The position numbers were made by a program, and so were the translations under genes. Under the pieces are notes generated by a model. The model searched no databases. It had not been told where the DNA came from and saw only the letters and a list, made by a program, of their open reading frames with translations. From Hydnum rufescens UP504 (lineage: Eukaryota; Basidiomycota; Agaricomycetes; Cantharellales; Hydnaceae), in assembly GCA_014904985.1 (NCBI GenBank), contig MU129073.1, positions 1 to 16,947 on the forward strand: a stretch of 16,947 nucleotides of DNA, written 5' to 3'. Shown here in pieces: positions 7,984 to 16,195 of the stretch (positions are counted from its first letter, which is position 1; each line of letters begins with the position of its first letter).

Positions 7984-9235
7984 ATCCATTGAGACAGACA
8001 GAGCATTTGTGGGCCCCATGTCCTGAGCCGGGCTGTTGAGGGCAGCCATGGGTATTGAAGTAGAAGCAGAGGACAGAGCTAGTGTTGCTGGCAAGGGTGA
8101 GCTTGCCATCTTGGAAACAGGACTTGGTAGGGGCTCCCTTTGCAGTAAACTTCTCGTGGCAAGATCTTGCAGTATGGACAGAGCACCCACAGAGACAGCA
8201 GCTTCCCGAGCCTGTGGCCACACCTCAGGAGCTTGAAGGAAATGGATGATTGTAAGGGGTGCAGTCATGGGTGTGGGGACGAGCTGAGCGAGCTGGGGCA
8301 ATTACACAAGCCGGCAGTGTGTTCGGAAGAGCAGAGAGTGTATTGAGACGCTCAGAGACCTTGGCCTCAATGAAGGAATCATGCTGCTTGTGGCAAATCT
8401 CAGAAGTAAACTCTGCCAGTTCACCAAAGTGGCTGTCATCAAGGATGAAGGGGGAGGCGAACCATTGCTTCCTCTTGGCAGTGTCAAAGCATCGAATGAT
8501 AGGAAAATCCAGGAGCAACATGTAGAGATAGTGGGTTCAGAGCTTCTTGAACCATGAGTGGAACATGTCACCAAACCCACTGCCAAGCACCTCTCTGATT
8601 GTGGCAACAAGGTTGGAGGCTCCTTCCTCCCATTGAATCTTGTCTAGATTGACTTCACCAGTGAGGAAAGGAGATGTAGAAACAATAGTGACCTTGGAGG
8701 AGGTTCCATCATCAAGGCATGCCCTAACAGTTTCCGTGGAGAGAACAGTCTCATTGCAACACCAACACTGGAGGGCATCAGACGTGAGCATGTTCAAAGG
8801 AACATAGTGCTGCACCTTAATTGTCTGCCTTAGATCTCTGGGAATGAACTCTATACCACAGTTTGGGCACAAGTATACTGGGAGAGTATCAAAGCTAAGT
8901 TTGGAGGTCAGCAAGGATGTCAAGGTGGTAGTAGCAGGTGGTGAAACTTCAGGAGAGCCGGAGGATGACAGAGCCTGCGAGTACACAAAGCTGACTTTCT
9001 CACATTCACATGCAAAGGAATGCATGTCTGCAGGGGAAAGAGGGTGCAAGAGAGACAGGTGCATGGCATGGAAGGATGGGAGAGTCATGTGGAATGCAAC
9101 ATTATGCACTTCTTCACCCAGAGCAAGCATGTGTGGTCCCAGCGGAGTGACATCTTTCAGTGTAAACCCTGCAAAAGGGTTAGGAGTAGACATAGGACCA
9201 GTAGAGGGGGTAGCAGAGCTTGAAGAACCAGCCAT
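7949..9235 (-). pseudogene. gag-like protein with two CCHC zinc knuckles
   Basis: One minus-strand frame runs from ATG 9235 to the TGA at 7951-7949, about 428 codons, broken by in-frame TGA at 8539-8537 and 8227-8225. The N-terminal half (residues 1-232) is Ser/Pro-rich at first and has CxxC at 123-126 and a CWCC cluster at 157-160, perhaps a further metal site. The C-terminal part has two exact C-x2-C-x4-H-x4-C knuckles, C346/C349/H354/C359 and C411/C414/H419/C424, with a Cys/His-rich stretch between them. Such knuckles bind nucleic acid in retroelement Gag proteins; a role in RNA packaging is inferred. The ATG at 9235 is chosen because the frame upstream shows no family-like residues. The next domain (RT) is in the +1 frame. 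Confidence 0.72.
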
Positions 9236-9486
9236 GGGTGAGATAGAAAAATTCTCGAGTGCACATGTGGCGTATGAACGGATGGGGTGAGCAAGACGAG
9301 TGAATTACTGATGAGGAGCTGTTCCGGATCAAGCCGTAGTGTGGGACACTCAGACTAAAAATGTAGACTCTACTATCGGGGGAAAAAGGAACATCTCGCT
9401 TAATTGGGTCTACTACACTTATCAAGTCCTGGAGCTAGGGGCTCGTGCCTCGCACCGAGCTCAGGGAGTGGTGATGCATAGATCAA
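9236..9486. other. Leader/boundary between retrotransposon and inverted repeat
   Basis: This holds no supported gene. It should contain the 5' leader and terminus of the minus-strand retrotransposon, but I found no matching terminal repeat on the other side. CpG dinucleotides become frequent from about 9250, marking a change of sequence class close to the gag start. Confidence 0.4.
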
Positions 9487-9689
9487 ATTTCAGGATATTT
9501 CAATCCGCTGTTCACGCAAGAACACCCAGCCTCTGTCAAGAACTTAATGCCTGTCAGATGTCCAACTACATTGGACACAATAGGCACTTACACTCGGGAT
9601 GCCGCAGTATCAAAACCTCTGGCAGACCTTTGAGTGGCTAATCAATTCAATTGAGCTTTCGTTAAAGACTTTCTACCAGTGAAAGCTGG

Positions 9690-10085
9690 TGGGTGGCACC
9701 ACCGATACACGTGTACACCCTATTAACACCACCTCCGAAGCCAGGTGGCACATCGATATCCAACAAGGCCCCCGAATTCGGGGTCAGGGCATTTGAATCA
9801 CCAGGTCAATACGATTCTATAATACCTACCTTCCCATTTGCCTTTTGACATTCTCAATTGTCCCACTGACAGCGGAGAAGCTGCCAAGCATATCAGCTGT
9901 CTACAGGGTGGAGTTGAACTGAACATGCAGCAGCCGCGAATCTGTGGCTACTTGAATATATCGGAAAACTGTCAGATCGTGGGTTCACGGCGGTCTAGTG
10001 ACTCCGCCCCCGACGTGCCCCAACATCCAAAAAGGCCCAAATTGTGCGTCCTGAGGTGCTTGTGTCACTGGTCTGGTACCCCCTG
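9690..10085 (+). repeat. Diverged direct duplication upstream of the QxW gene
   Basis: A block at about 9690-9815 (GTGGGTGGCACCACCGA ... CCAACAAGGCCC ... CAGGGCATTTGAATCAC) is echoed at about 9975-10085 (GTGGGTTCACGGCGGTCT ... CATCCAAAAAGGCCC ... GAGGTGCTTGTGTCACTGG). The right-arm versions align better (AACAAGGCCC, AAATT and TTGGATCA shared), so the duplication predates the inverted duplication. The first block contains the perfect 14-bp palindrome CCCCGAATTCGGGG at 9770-9783. Confidence 0.6.
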
Positions 10086-10092
10086 TCGTACT

Positions 10093-10099
10093 ATATAAT
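10093..10099 (+). promoter_or_regulatory. TATA box of the left QxW-type gene
   Basis: TATATAA at 10093-10099 lies 50 bp before the ATG at 10149 and is followed by a pyrimidine-rich stretch and CTACAGTCACAGCACC. The right-arm copy has the weaker TATAAGA at the same place. Spacing and context suit a fungal core promoter. Confidence 0.55.
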
Positions 10100-10148
10100 C
10101 CCCCTTGCCCTCATCCCGATCTACAGTCACAGCACCCTTGCACGAGAA

Positions 10149-10560
10149 ATGGCACCCCCACCCTCCTCCGGCCATGTGTTCTACATCATCAGCCGAGTTC
10201 TCTCACCCGACGGTGAACGGCTTGCGGTTCAGTACAAGGGTCCCAATGAGAATGTGACCTTGGAACTCCTTGATGAGAACAATGATAATCAGCTTGTAAG
10301 CAGCATTCTATGCTATGTTATATTCGTCCACTCATATGTACCGTTTCACTGTAGTGGGTGATAAAGTCGCCTACTGAGCGCACCACTATAGTTCCCTCCT
10401 TGCCGGAGACGAGCAAGCAGTTCACAATTTGGGGTTCGTTGCCACAAAGAAGTTGGAACAACCTGAAGACTGGACACTCGAGGGTTTCAAGCCCCCTTCC
10501 CCTGAGGGAATCGTGTATGTTCTCCTTTTGCATTCTCAGCACCTGAAGAAAACGAGCTCA
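10149..10560 (+). pseudogene. Beta-trefoil (ricin-B-like) protein, left copy, frameshifted
   Basis: Exon 1 (10149-10295) encodes 49 residues: MAPPPSSGHVFYIISRVLSP, then GERLAVQYKG, ending NDNQL. A 59-bp intron (10296-10354, GTAAGC...TGTAG) joins it to exon 2, which begins TGG GTG ATA AAG, so the junction creates NQLW, a QxW motif. FYII...GERLAV...NQLW is the pattern of one lobe of a ricin-B/beta-trefoil lectin; some fungal protease inhibitors share the fold. A one-base loss near 10397, relative to the right copy, breaks the frame. In the next frame a coherent stretch follows (AGDEQAVHNLGFVATKKLEQ, PEDWTLEGF, EGIVYVL) with a possible second Q..W. No signal peptide is seen. The family is a moderate-confidence guess; no sugar-binding residue can be assigned. 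Confidence 0.5.
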
Positions 10561-11006
10561 CAGCACCTCATTTTAAGTATTTCATGGGGTGTGCGCTGGC
10601 CTGCGCCAATGTGGGACGGCAAGAAAGCGGCCCCCGGTAGCGAGGTGAGCTTCGCAGACGCCCTTCTGATCATGTTCCTGAGGACCTATCTACCTAGGTC
10701 GCTCTTTCACTTGAACCTGAAGTCCCCCCCAGAGAACCCACGCAGTTATGGATTTTAAGGCCCGCGTTCTTTCAGAGGCGTAAGGGATGCATGTGTGTTA
10801 GTAAACAGCGTCGTCTCTCAAATTTCGATCAAGAACCAATGTACAAGTATCAGTGTTCCGAATCATGATGTTTTTTGACCTTACTGTGACAGGCCATCAG
10901 AAACCAGAGTTTGACGACATGAGCTCACCGATCTTGATATCGAGAACCAGGGAAATTAATAGATACAGTGACCTAACTTGAAGTTCCAATGCCGTTCCCC
11001 CACACA
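10561..11006. other. Conserved non-coding middle of the left arm
   Basis: No convincing gene. The stretch is well conserved with 13630-14035 in the other arm (notably 10800-11000), yet carries stops in all frames. It lies between the 3' ends of two convergent open regions and may hold their 3' UTRs. The segment around 10630-10660 (AGCGAGGTGAGCTTCGCAGA) is conserved in both arms and includes a donor-like GTGAGC. Confidence 0.4.
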
Positions 11007-11609
11007 TTAATCCACATTGCTAAAACAAATGTCCTCAAGGTCGCAAGATGAATACCTTTTTCGTTCGGGGTCATTCTCGTCCTCGTCGGAAGAAGCCCCT
11101 CGAGGATGGCGGTCCCATCCCAGATAGGTGACCTGATCCTCACTAGGATCCACAGTCCACCCCGTTTTCTCGGGTATCTGCTGGTTCAGACAAGCAGTAG
11201 GCATCCTCGATGTCCCAGGCCAGATCTGACATGACTGATCGTACCTTCTCCCGACGACTGGGTGGGAGATCGACCTGAAGGTCAAACCAGTTCCACCCAG
11301 TAAGTTGTCCCATTTCATGAAAACAAAGCTTTGGCTTTCGGACGTCAACAGTCCAAGCCCTGTCATTCCTCCGTTTAATGATCTGAGGCCGACTGTTCTG
11401 GATGATCTCGCCTCACATATCTCAGAGTGCACCCCCGGTTTTGGAAGAATTGAAAATGAGCGGCTGGGTCTATAATTTCCAGCACAGTTAGCACTCTTAG
11501 CCACATGTTCACAGCACACTACAGAAGTGCGATACTGAGAAGTCACGACCTGACGCACCTGCGTGTACTGATCAAGCCAGGATAACTTCTCGGGACTTGT
11601 ATGTGACAA
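11007..11609 (-). pseudogene. Uncharacterised opposite-strand coding-like region, left arm
   Basis: A 200-codon frame spans the region (MSHTSPEKLSWLDQYTQVRQ ... ending DLEDICFSNVD) with an acidic tail (SSDEDENDPERKR). In another frame, 11412-11143 is open for 89 codons without a good start and looks protein-like: IIQNSRPQIIKRRNDRAW, then HEMGQLTGWNWFDLQVDLPP and SRREKVRSVMSDLAWDIEDA. The ancestral gene may have used this frame first and the 200-codon frame for its C-terminus, with an indel or intron between. Related sequence occurs at about 12991-13627 (plus) and 16020-16195 (plus), more degraded. I do not recognise the family. Confidence 0.35.
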
Positions 11610-11679
11610 CCCCAGGCCACGCTATTCAAGAAGATCTGGAGTAGTATGTTCTGGCCTCGAGAAGTGATTAAGAGTAGGC

Positions 11680-12958
11680 CTCCCGAATGCGCTATGCGCT
11701 TCTTCGTCTCTGCTCGCGGACGTCTGTCGAGGCTCATACCCATAACTACCGTCATGACCTTGAGTGCGAGCAACAGAAGATCCTTAGGTCGTGTTTACAA
11801 TCATTCCACTATATCGCGTGTCACACCGGGCCATGTGTCCGGTGATATCCGAGTTTACAGTCGGCGCTTGTCGTACAACTTTTCGAATAGGTTCTTGGGA
11901 GTTGACTGCCAGTCCTCTCGTCGGACCCTCCATTCTCGAACTCGAATACAGAATCCTGCAAAGAGGCTGGCCATGTCTGCACCTCCGCAAGTCTCCCAAC
12001 TCGCCCAAGTGCCACTTTCGTACCACAGCTTCAATGTCTCGCACGGCCGCAAGTATCTCTCTCAGGTGCCCAATCTATTCTCACGGCCTATTTCGCTCCA
12101 CAGATCTGGCATTGAGCCTCGGCTCGAACGATACCGTCATATATGAATCTCAAGATGGAGAATGGAAACCTGACGAAAGCGTCGCCGAGGCACCACTTCT
12201 CCCAGAAGTATACTTACCGCCCCACAAAAATCAATATTCTCCCCCTCCAGCACCATATGACGATCACCTAGATCGACTGGGGCTGGGGTCGTCTCACCAA
12301 CCGCATCCTCACACTCCGGCTTCGTGAGCAAAACGTCACACCACGCTCGATCGAATTCTAGCTTCATTCACCGGTTAGCCCTGTAATTTCTGACACCGTG
12401 GAGCCTGAGGGGTACCGATTCGCATTATCCTGGACCAGCGCCCATAACCCGCTGTCCCTAGTCTCTAATCCTGGGAACGCGTCCTTTCGGCAATCCTGGA
12501 AGTTCACGAGCAACCTCCAGACTTCCTCAACGCCAGCCATGTCTCCGACCGTGTTGATAACAAAGTCGTCGAGGGGTATCATAACAGGTGCTGTTGGATT
12601 TAATCAGTTTACTATGGCCGAGGTGCGACACAGTCCAAAGGCACACCTGAAATGCTCGAAGGACCCGGAAGTTGTCTGCTACCACGATTTGGCGATTGAT
12701 TAAAAGAAATTCTCGGTAGCACTGGAGAACACTACTCTGGATCGGGAGATTACTTAGGCAGATGTTGACCGACATGCTACAGGCGCCTGAAAAGAGTCTT
12801 GCCAAGAAAAATGATTTAAACAGTCTCCTCTTATCCTCAAAAGTATTTCTCAATGTCTGCAGTCATAGGGTGCGGCTAATTGGACTCTGCGAAATGGATC
12901 GATGTGGAAAACGGAGAACTCCGATATTCACCCATCGTCGGTCAAATCCAAACATGAC
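11680..12958. other. Spacer between the inverted-repeat arms
   Basis: 1,279 bp not found in the arms. The longest plus-strand frames are 11791-12327 (178 codons, ending in a proline/histidine-rich tail, NQYSPPPAPYDDHLDRLG) and 11646-12146 (166 codons, beginning inside the left arm). Plus (12398-12703) and minus (12364-12582, 12527-12853) frames overlap each other further right. I recognise none of them and cannot tell coding strand from shadow by eye; a fragment of a host gene with introns is possible. Confidence 0.35.
11791..12327 (+). CDS. Hypothetical open frame in the spacer
   Basis: 178 codons from ATG 11791 to TGA 12327, the longest frame in the spacer. The last 80 residues (from LFRSTDLALSLGSNDTVIYE) look more protein-like than the first 90 because they are acidic and proline-rich with few rare residues. 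The N-terminal part overlaps open frames on both strands. An intron joining the 11646 frame to this one near 12100 is conceivable. No domain recognised; it may be only a gene fragment. Confidence 0.25.
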   Translation: MFTIIPLYRVSHRAMCPVISEFTVGACRTTFRIGSWELTASPLVGPSILELEYRILQRGWPCLHLRKSPNSPKCHFRTTASMSRTAASISLRCPIYSHGLFRSTDLALSLGSNDTVIYESQDGEWKPDESVAEAPLLPEVYLPPHKNQYSPPPAPYDDHLDRLGLGSSHQPHPHTPAS

Positions 12959-12990
12959 GCCTACTCTTAATCACTTCTCGAGCCCAGAGC

Positions 12991-13627
12991 ATGATACTGC
13001 AGATCTTCTTGAGTAGTGGCTTGGGGTTTTCACACGCGAGTCCCGGAAAATCGTCCTGTCTTGATCAGTACACAGGTGCGTCGGGGTCGTGGCTCCTCCG
13101 TGTCGCACTTCTGGTCTGTGCTGTGAACACGTGGCTAAGAGTGCCGACTATTCTGGACGTCACAGATCCAGCCGCTTATGGTCCAAAACCAGAGGGTGTT
13201 CTCTAAGAAATGCGAGATCATTCAGAACAGTCTGCCTCAGATCATTAAACCGAGGAATGACACGCCTTGGGCTGCTGACGTCCGAAAAGGTCAAATCTTT
13301 CTTTTCATGAAATGGGACAACTCACCGGGTGGAACTGGTTTGATCTTTAGGTCAATCTCCCACCCAGTCGTCGGGAGAAGGTGCGATTAGTCGTGTCATA
13401 TCTGACCTTGGACATCGAGGGTGCCTACTGCTCGTTTGAAGCTACGGATATCTGAGAAAACAGGCTGGACTACGGATACTAGTGGGGATTACGTCAGCCT
13501 ATCTGGGATGGCACCACCATCCTCAAGAGCCGTCTTCCGACGAGGACGAGAGACAGTCGAGCGAAAAGGATATTCATCCCGCGACCCGACATTCTTAGCA
13601 ATGTGGATTAATGTGTGGGGGAACTGA
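12991..13627 (+). pseudogene. Uncharacterised coding-like region, right-arm copy
   Basis: Counterpart of 11609-11007, split over several short frames. The block IIQNSLPQIIKPRNDTPWAA is recognisable at about 13219-13280, followed by a 2-base indel relative to the left copy. The LPPSRREK block follows near 13360 after a CAG-to-TAG stop, and a final piece (SEKTGWTTDTSGDYVSLSG) lies at 13421-13627. The fragmentation shows this copy is not functional. No family assignment. Confidence 0.4.
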
Positions 13628-14035
13628 TGAACTCAAGTTAGGTCACTGTATCTATTAATTACCCTGGTTGTCGATCTCAAGATCTATGAGCTCATGTCGT
13701 CAAATGCTGGTTTCTGATGGCATGTCAAAGTAAGGTCAAAAAACATCATGATTCGGAACACTGATACTTGTACATTGATTCTTGATCGAAATTTGGGAAA
13801 CGACGCAGTTCACTAACGCACATGCATCCCTTACTCCTTTGGAAGAAGCACGCGCTTTAAAATCCATGTCTGCGTGAAGCTTCTGGGTTCGATTTCTACA
13901 ACGTCAAGAGTGATCTATGTAGATAGGTCCTCAGCAACATGATCATAAGCGCATCTGCGAAGCTCACCTCGGCACCGGGGACCGCTTTTCCGCCGTCCCA
14001 GATTCGGTTGGGCCGGAAATAAGCCACTTTAATGC

Positions 14036-14463
14036 TTAAATTTTAAGGAAATGGGATAATGAGTTCGTTTTCTTCAGGTGCTGAGAACGCAAGGGAGAGC
14101 ATACAAGGTTCCTTGGGGGAGGGGGGATTGAGACCGACGAGTTCCCACTCTTCAGGTTTTCCGAGTTCTTTGCGACAACGAACTCCAAATGCTGAGCTGC
14201 TTGCTCGTCTCCGGCAACGATGGGAACTATAGTAGTGGGCTCAGTCGGCGACCTTATCACCCACTACAATGAAACGATACATATGGGTGCACGAATACAA
14301 CACAGCGTAGAATATTGCTTACAACCTGATTCTGATTGCCCTCATCGAGGGGTTCCAAGGTCAAATTCTTATCGAGACCCTTGTACTCAACCGCAAGACG
14401 TTCACCGTTGGGCGAGAGAACTCGGTTGATGATGACGAAGAAATTGGGGGGAATGGGCGCCAT
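14036..14463 (-). pseudogene. Beta-trefoil (ricin-B-like) protein, right copy, frameshifted
   Basis: Mirror copy of the gene at 10149. Exon 1 (14463-14323) encodes 47 residues starting MAPIPPNFFVIINRVLSPNG and ending NQNQV. A 59-bp intron (14322-14264) is conserved in length and position. Exon 2 begins TGG GTG ATA AGG, giving NQVW (QxW). Here the bases that are frameshifted in the left copy are intact (TTIVP then AGDEQAAQHLEFVVAK), but one base is missing at about 14158-14162 (relative to left TTGGAACAACC), and the frame then becomes unrelated and stops near 14036. So neither copy encodes the whole protein. Start chosen because both copies share MAP and the TATA-like upstream spacing. Confidence 0.5.
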
Positions 14464-15140
14464 TGCTTGTGTAAAGGTGAGGGGACTGCAGATTGGGATG
14501 AGCGCAAGGGATCTTATAGTTCCACGGGGGTACCAGTCCAGTGATCCAAGTGCCTCAGGATACACAATTTGGGCCTTGTTGGATGTTGAGGCACCTCGGG
14601 GCGGAGTCACTAGACCGCCGTGAACCCACGATCTGTCAGTTTTTCGACATATTCAAGTAGCCACAGACTCGCGGCTCAGTGCCACAAGTTCGGTTCAAAC
14701 CTACCCTGTAGACAACTAATACAGGTTCTGGCTGTTAGTCTAGTAGGGAAAATCGAAGATGTCAGAAATTAAATGGGAAGGTGGCATGGCATTGACCTCA
14801 TGATCCAAATGCCCTGACCCCGAATTTGGGGGCCTTGTTAGACATCGATGTGCCTCCTGGTCTGGGAGGTGATGTTACTAGGCTGAGTCTATCGGTAGTG
14901 CGACCCACCAGTTTTCACTGGGGGTCCACTGTATAAAATCTCTCACTAAAGCATAGCAAAACACTGAATTGGTTGGCCACAAATTTTATCAAAGGTCTGC
15001 AAGAGGTTTTGATACTGCAGAATCCCCATTGTAAGTGCCTATTGTGTCCAATCTAGTTGGACATCTCATGGGGATTGAGTTCTTGACAGAAGCTGGTGTT
15101 CTTGCGTGAATATTTTCAGTGGATTGAAATATCCTGAAAT

Positions 15141-15484
15141 CGGCCTTAATTAAAGCCCACACGATGTTACGTAAGCCGCGGGGAGGGCAGAGATGAAAAT
15201 GAGTATGAGCTCTGAATCCCCCTGAGCCCCGACCCTGTGACGGGATTAGGGCCATGACGAGGTACCTGCATTGTGCAGCCAGTTGCAGGGAAGTGGAGGC
15301 TGCACGAAATGCGTTTAACCACAAGTGTTCTACAGTCGGTGTTGTACGACTGATCGGACCGAATCGATCAGTGAGATCGATTTGGATCTCCGATAGTTGC
15401 CCGGGCCGACGCCTCCAAAACATGAGGCTTCTTTCATATTAATGGCTCTCGAACCTAGATACCTAGATGCAAATCATTGAATTG
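15141..15484. other. Segment between right arm and third repeat copy
   Basis: Not clearly shared with the left flank of the repeat. A minus-strand frame (15423-14989) begins here with about 60 protein-like residues (GQLSEIQIDLTDRFGPISRT, then TVEHLWLNAFRAA) before running into the repeat arm at 15140. The first part could be a fragment of a leucine-rich or F-box-type protein, but this is only an impression. Nothing else is supported. Confidence 0.3.
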
Positions 15485-15574
15485 CGTGGCCTGACAAGTC
15501 CCGGACATGAGCCTCCTGAGTACTGCAGGTGCATCGTTGTGGTTCCTCGCTGTCGCACTTCTGTGTTAGCTAAC

Positions 15575-16008
15575 GAGCTTCCACTATAGGGGGGTGGTCT
15601 CCCGTATGAACCCCACTCCCAAACAAGAGGGAATCCCACAGCTGAATCCTTCAATCAGGTGCGACACTTGCTGCTGAAAGGTGCCAACGATTTTCCGCGC
15701 AGTCGGCACATGCACCCCACCGAAACCAGCCGCAAATGCGTCCAATGATACACCGGCATCCAGAGCGGAGCATTGTAAACCTGCGACTTTGGATAGATCC
15801 ACCAGGGTCTGACTTGCTGTCATTCTGAACTGGGTCACGGTCATTTTTGGTGACAGCGAGCCTCGTGGTGGTCTGGTGTCTCGCCTATCACTCTGTATTC
15901 AGTGACATCACTGTAGATACATCGGGGGACTCGTGTCTCCATCGCCATGAGCTACAAAACAAGAAAAACTGACATATTACAACGATTCAATCAAATGACG
16001 TACGTAGT
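15575..16008. other. Putative 434-bp insertion flanked by CTAAC
   Basis: CTAAC occurs at 15570-15574 and again at 16009-16013, at the points where similarity to the right arm stops and resumes. The segment between is absent from both arms. That is the footprint of an insertion with a 5-bp target duplication, but the ends (GAGCTTCC and TACGTAGT) are not inverted repeats or TG/CA termini, and the alignment at the left edge is not unique. An 86-codon minus-strand frame lies inside. Confidence 0.4.
15584..15844 (-). CDS. Hypothetical 86-codon frame inside the 434-bp segment
   Basis: ATG 15844 to 15584 encodes MTVTQFRMTASQTLVDLSKV, then an Ala/Gly-rich stretch (AGVSLDAFAAGFGGVHVPTA) and GTFQQQVSHLIEGF. 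It is short, has no recognised domain and no obvious promoter. An AG acceptor-like TTTTGTAG lies upstream near 15956, so this could be a captured exon. Whether it is expressed is unknown. Confidence 0.25.
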   Translation of the reverse strand: MTVTQFRMTASQTLVDLSKVAGLQCSALDAGVSLDAFAAGFGGVHVPTARKIVGTFQQQVSHLIEGFSCGIPSCLGVGFIRETTPL

Positions 16009-16195
16009 CTAACAACTCTGGATGTCACGATCCAGCCGGTGGTTTTCGACTTTGCCAACGCCACAGGGTGCTCTGTAAAAAATGCGACATCATCCAGAAC
16101 AGTCTGCCTCAGATCATTAAACGGAAAGAACGACGCGCTTCGGACTGCTGATGCGATCAGTTGGCTACACAGATTGTCATCTTTGAATTTCATCA

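Larger units (their letters stand above)
1440..9235 (-). mobile_element. Decayed DIRS-like tyrosine-recombinase retrotransposon
   Basis: Minus-strand order is gag with zinc knuckles, reverse transcriptase, RNase H, then tyrosine recombinase. In established families this domain set defines YR (DIRS/Ngaro-type) retrotransposons: RT and RNase H copy the RNA, and a tyrosine recombinase replaces the DDE integrase. The limits given are those of the recognisable protein-coding part. I could not find the split or inverted terminal repeats, so the true ends are unknown. The element is dead: it has TGA stops in gag and pol, frame changes at the gag/RT and RNase H/YR junctions, and a 3-kb insertion in the recombinase. 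No aspartic protease or DDE integrase motif is visible, which fits the assignment. Confidence 0.85.
9487..11679 (+). repeat. Left arm of a 2.2-kb imperfect inverted repeat
   Basis: This arm matches the reverse complement of 12959-15140 over its full length. By eye, identity is near 90% in the best blocks (for example 10800-11020 against 13610-13830) and lower elsewhere, with small indels. The outer boundary is at ATTTCAGG (9487) and the inner one at GAGTAGGC (11679). The arm contains a degraded QxW-type gene (plus) and an opposite-strand open region (11609-11007). I see no terminal inverted repeats or target duplication typical of a DNA transposon, so a duplicated genomic segment or an unknown repeat family are both possible. 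Confidence 0.9.
12959..15140 (-). repeat. Right arm of the 2.2-kb imperfect inverted repeat
   Basis: Inverted counterpart of 9487-11679. Gene copies here mirror the left arm: the QxW-type gene is on the minus strand (14463 leftwards) and the second open region on the plus strand (about 12991-13627). The arm shows its own lesions, including a stop (CAG to TAG) in the second region and a one-base loss in the first. A segment near 14020-14040 differs markedly from the left arm, suggesting a local replacement. Confidence 0.9.
15485..16195 (+). repeat. Third, partial copy of the repeat family (interrupted)
   Basis: 15485-15570 aligns with 13036-13110 of the right arm (AGTCCCGGA, CAGGTGC, TGTCGCACTTCTG). 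Then 16009-16195 aligns with 13150-13310 (CTGGATGTCAC against CTGGACGTCAC, AGAACAGTCTGCCTCAGATC identical, then ATTAAAC). Orientation equals the right-arm plus strand. This copy is shorter and more diverged than the two arms and covers only the second coding-like region. The gap between the two blocks is occupied by a foreign 434-bp segment. Confidence 0.7.

Noticed and set aside
1440..8539. UGA recoded as an amino acid
   Set aside because: The expected residues differ among sites (Arg-like and Trp-like), and other frames are damaged too; decay explains it better.
11646..12146. 166-codon plus-strand frame
   Set aside because: Begins inside the repeat arm, overlaps other open frames on both strands, and has no recognisable domain; mentioned only within the spacer entry.
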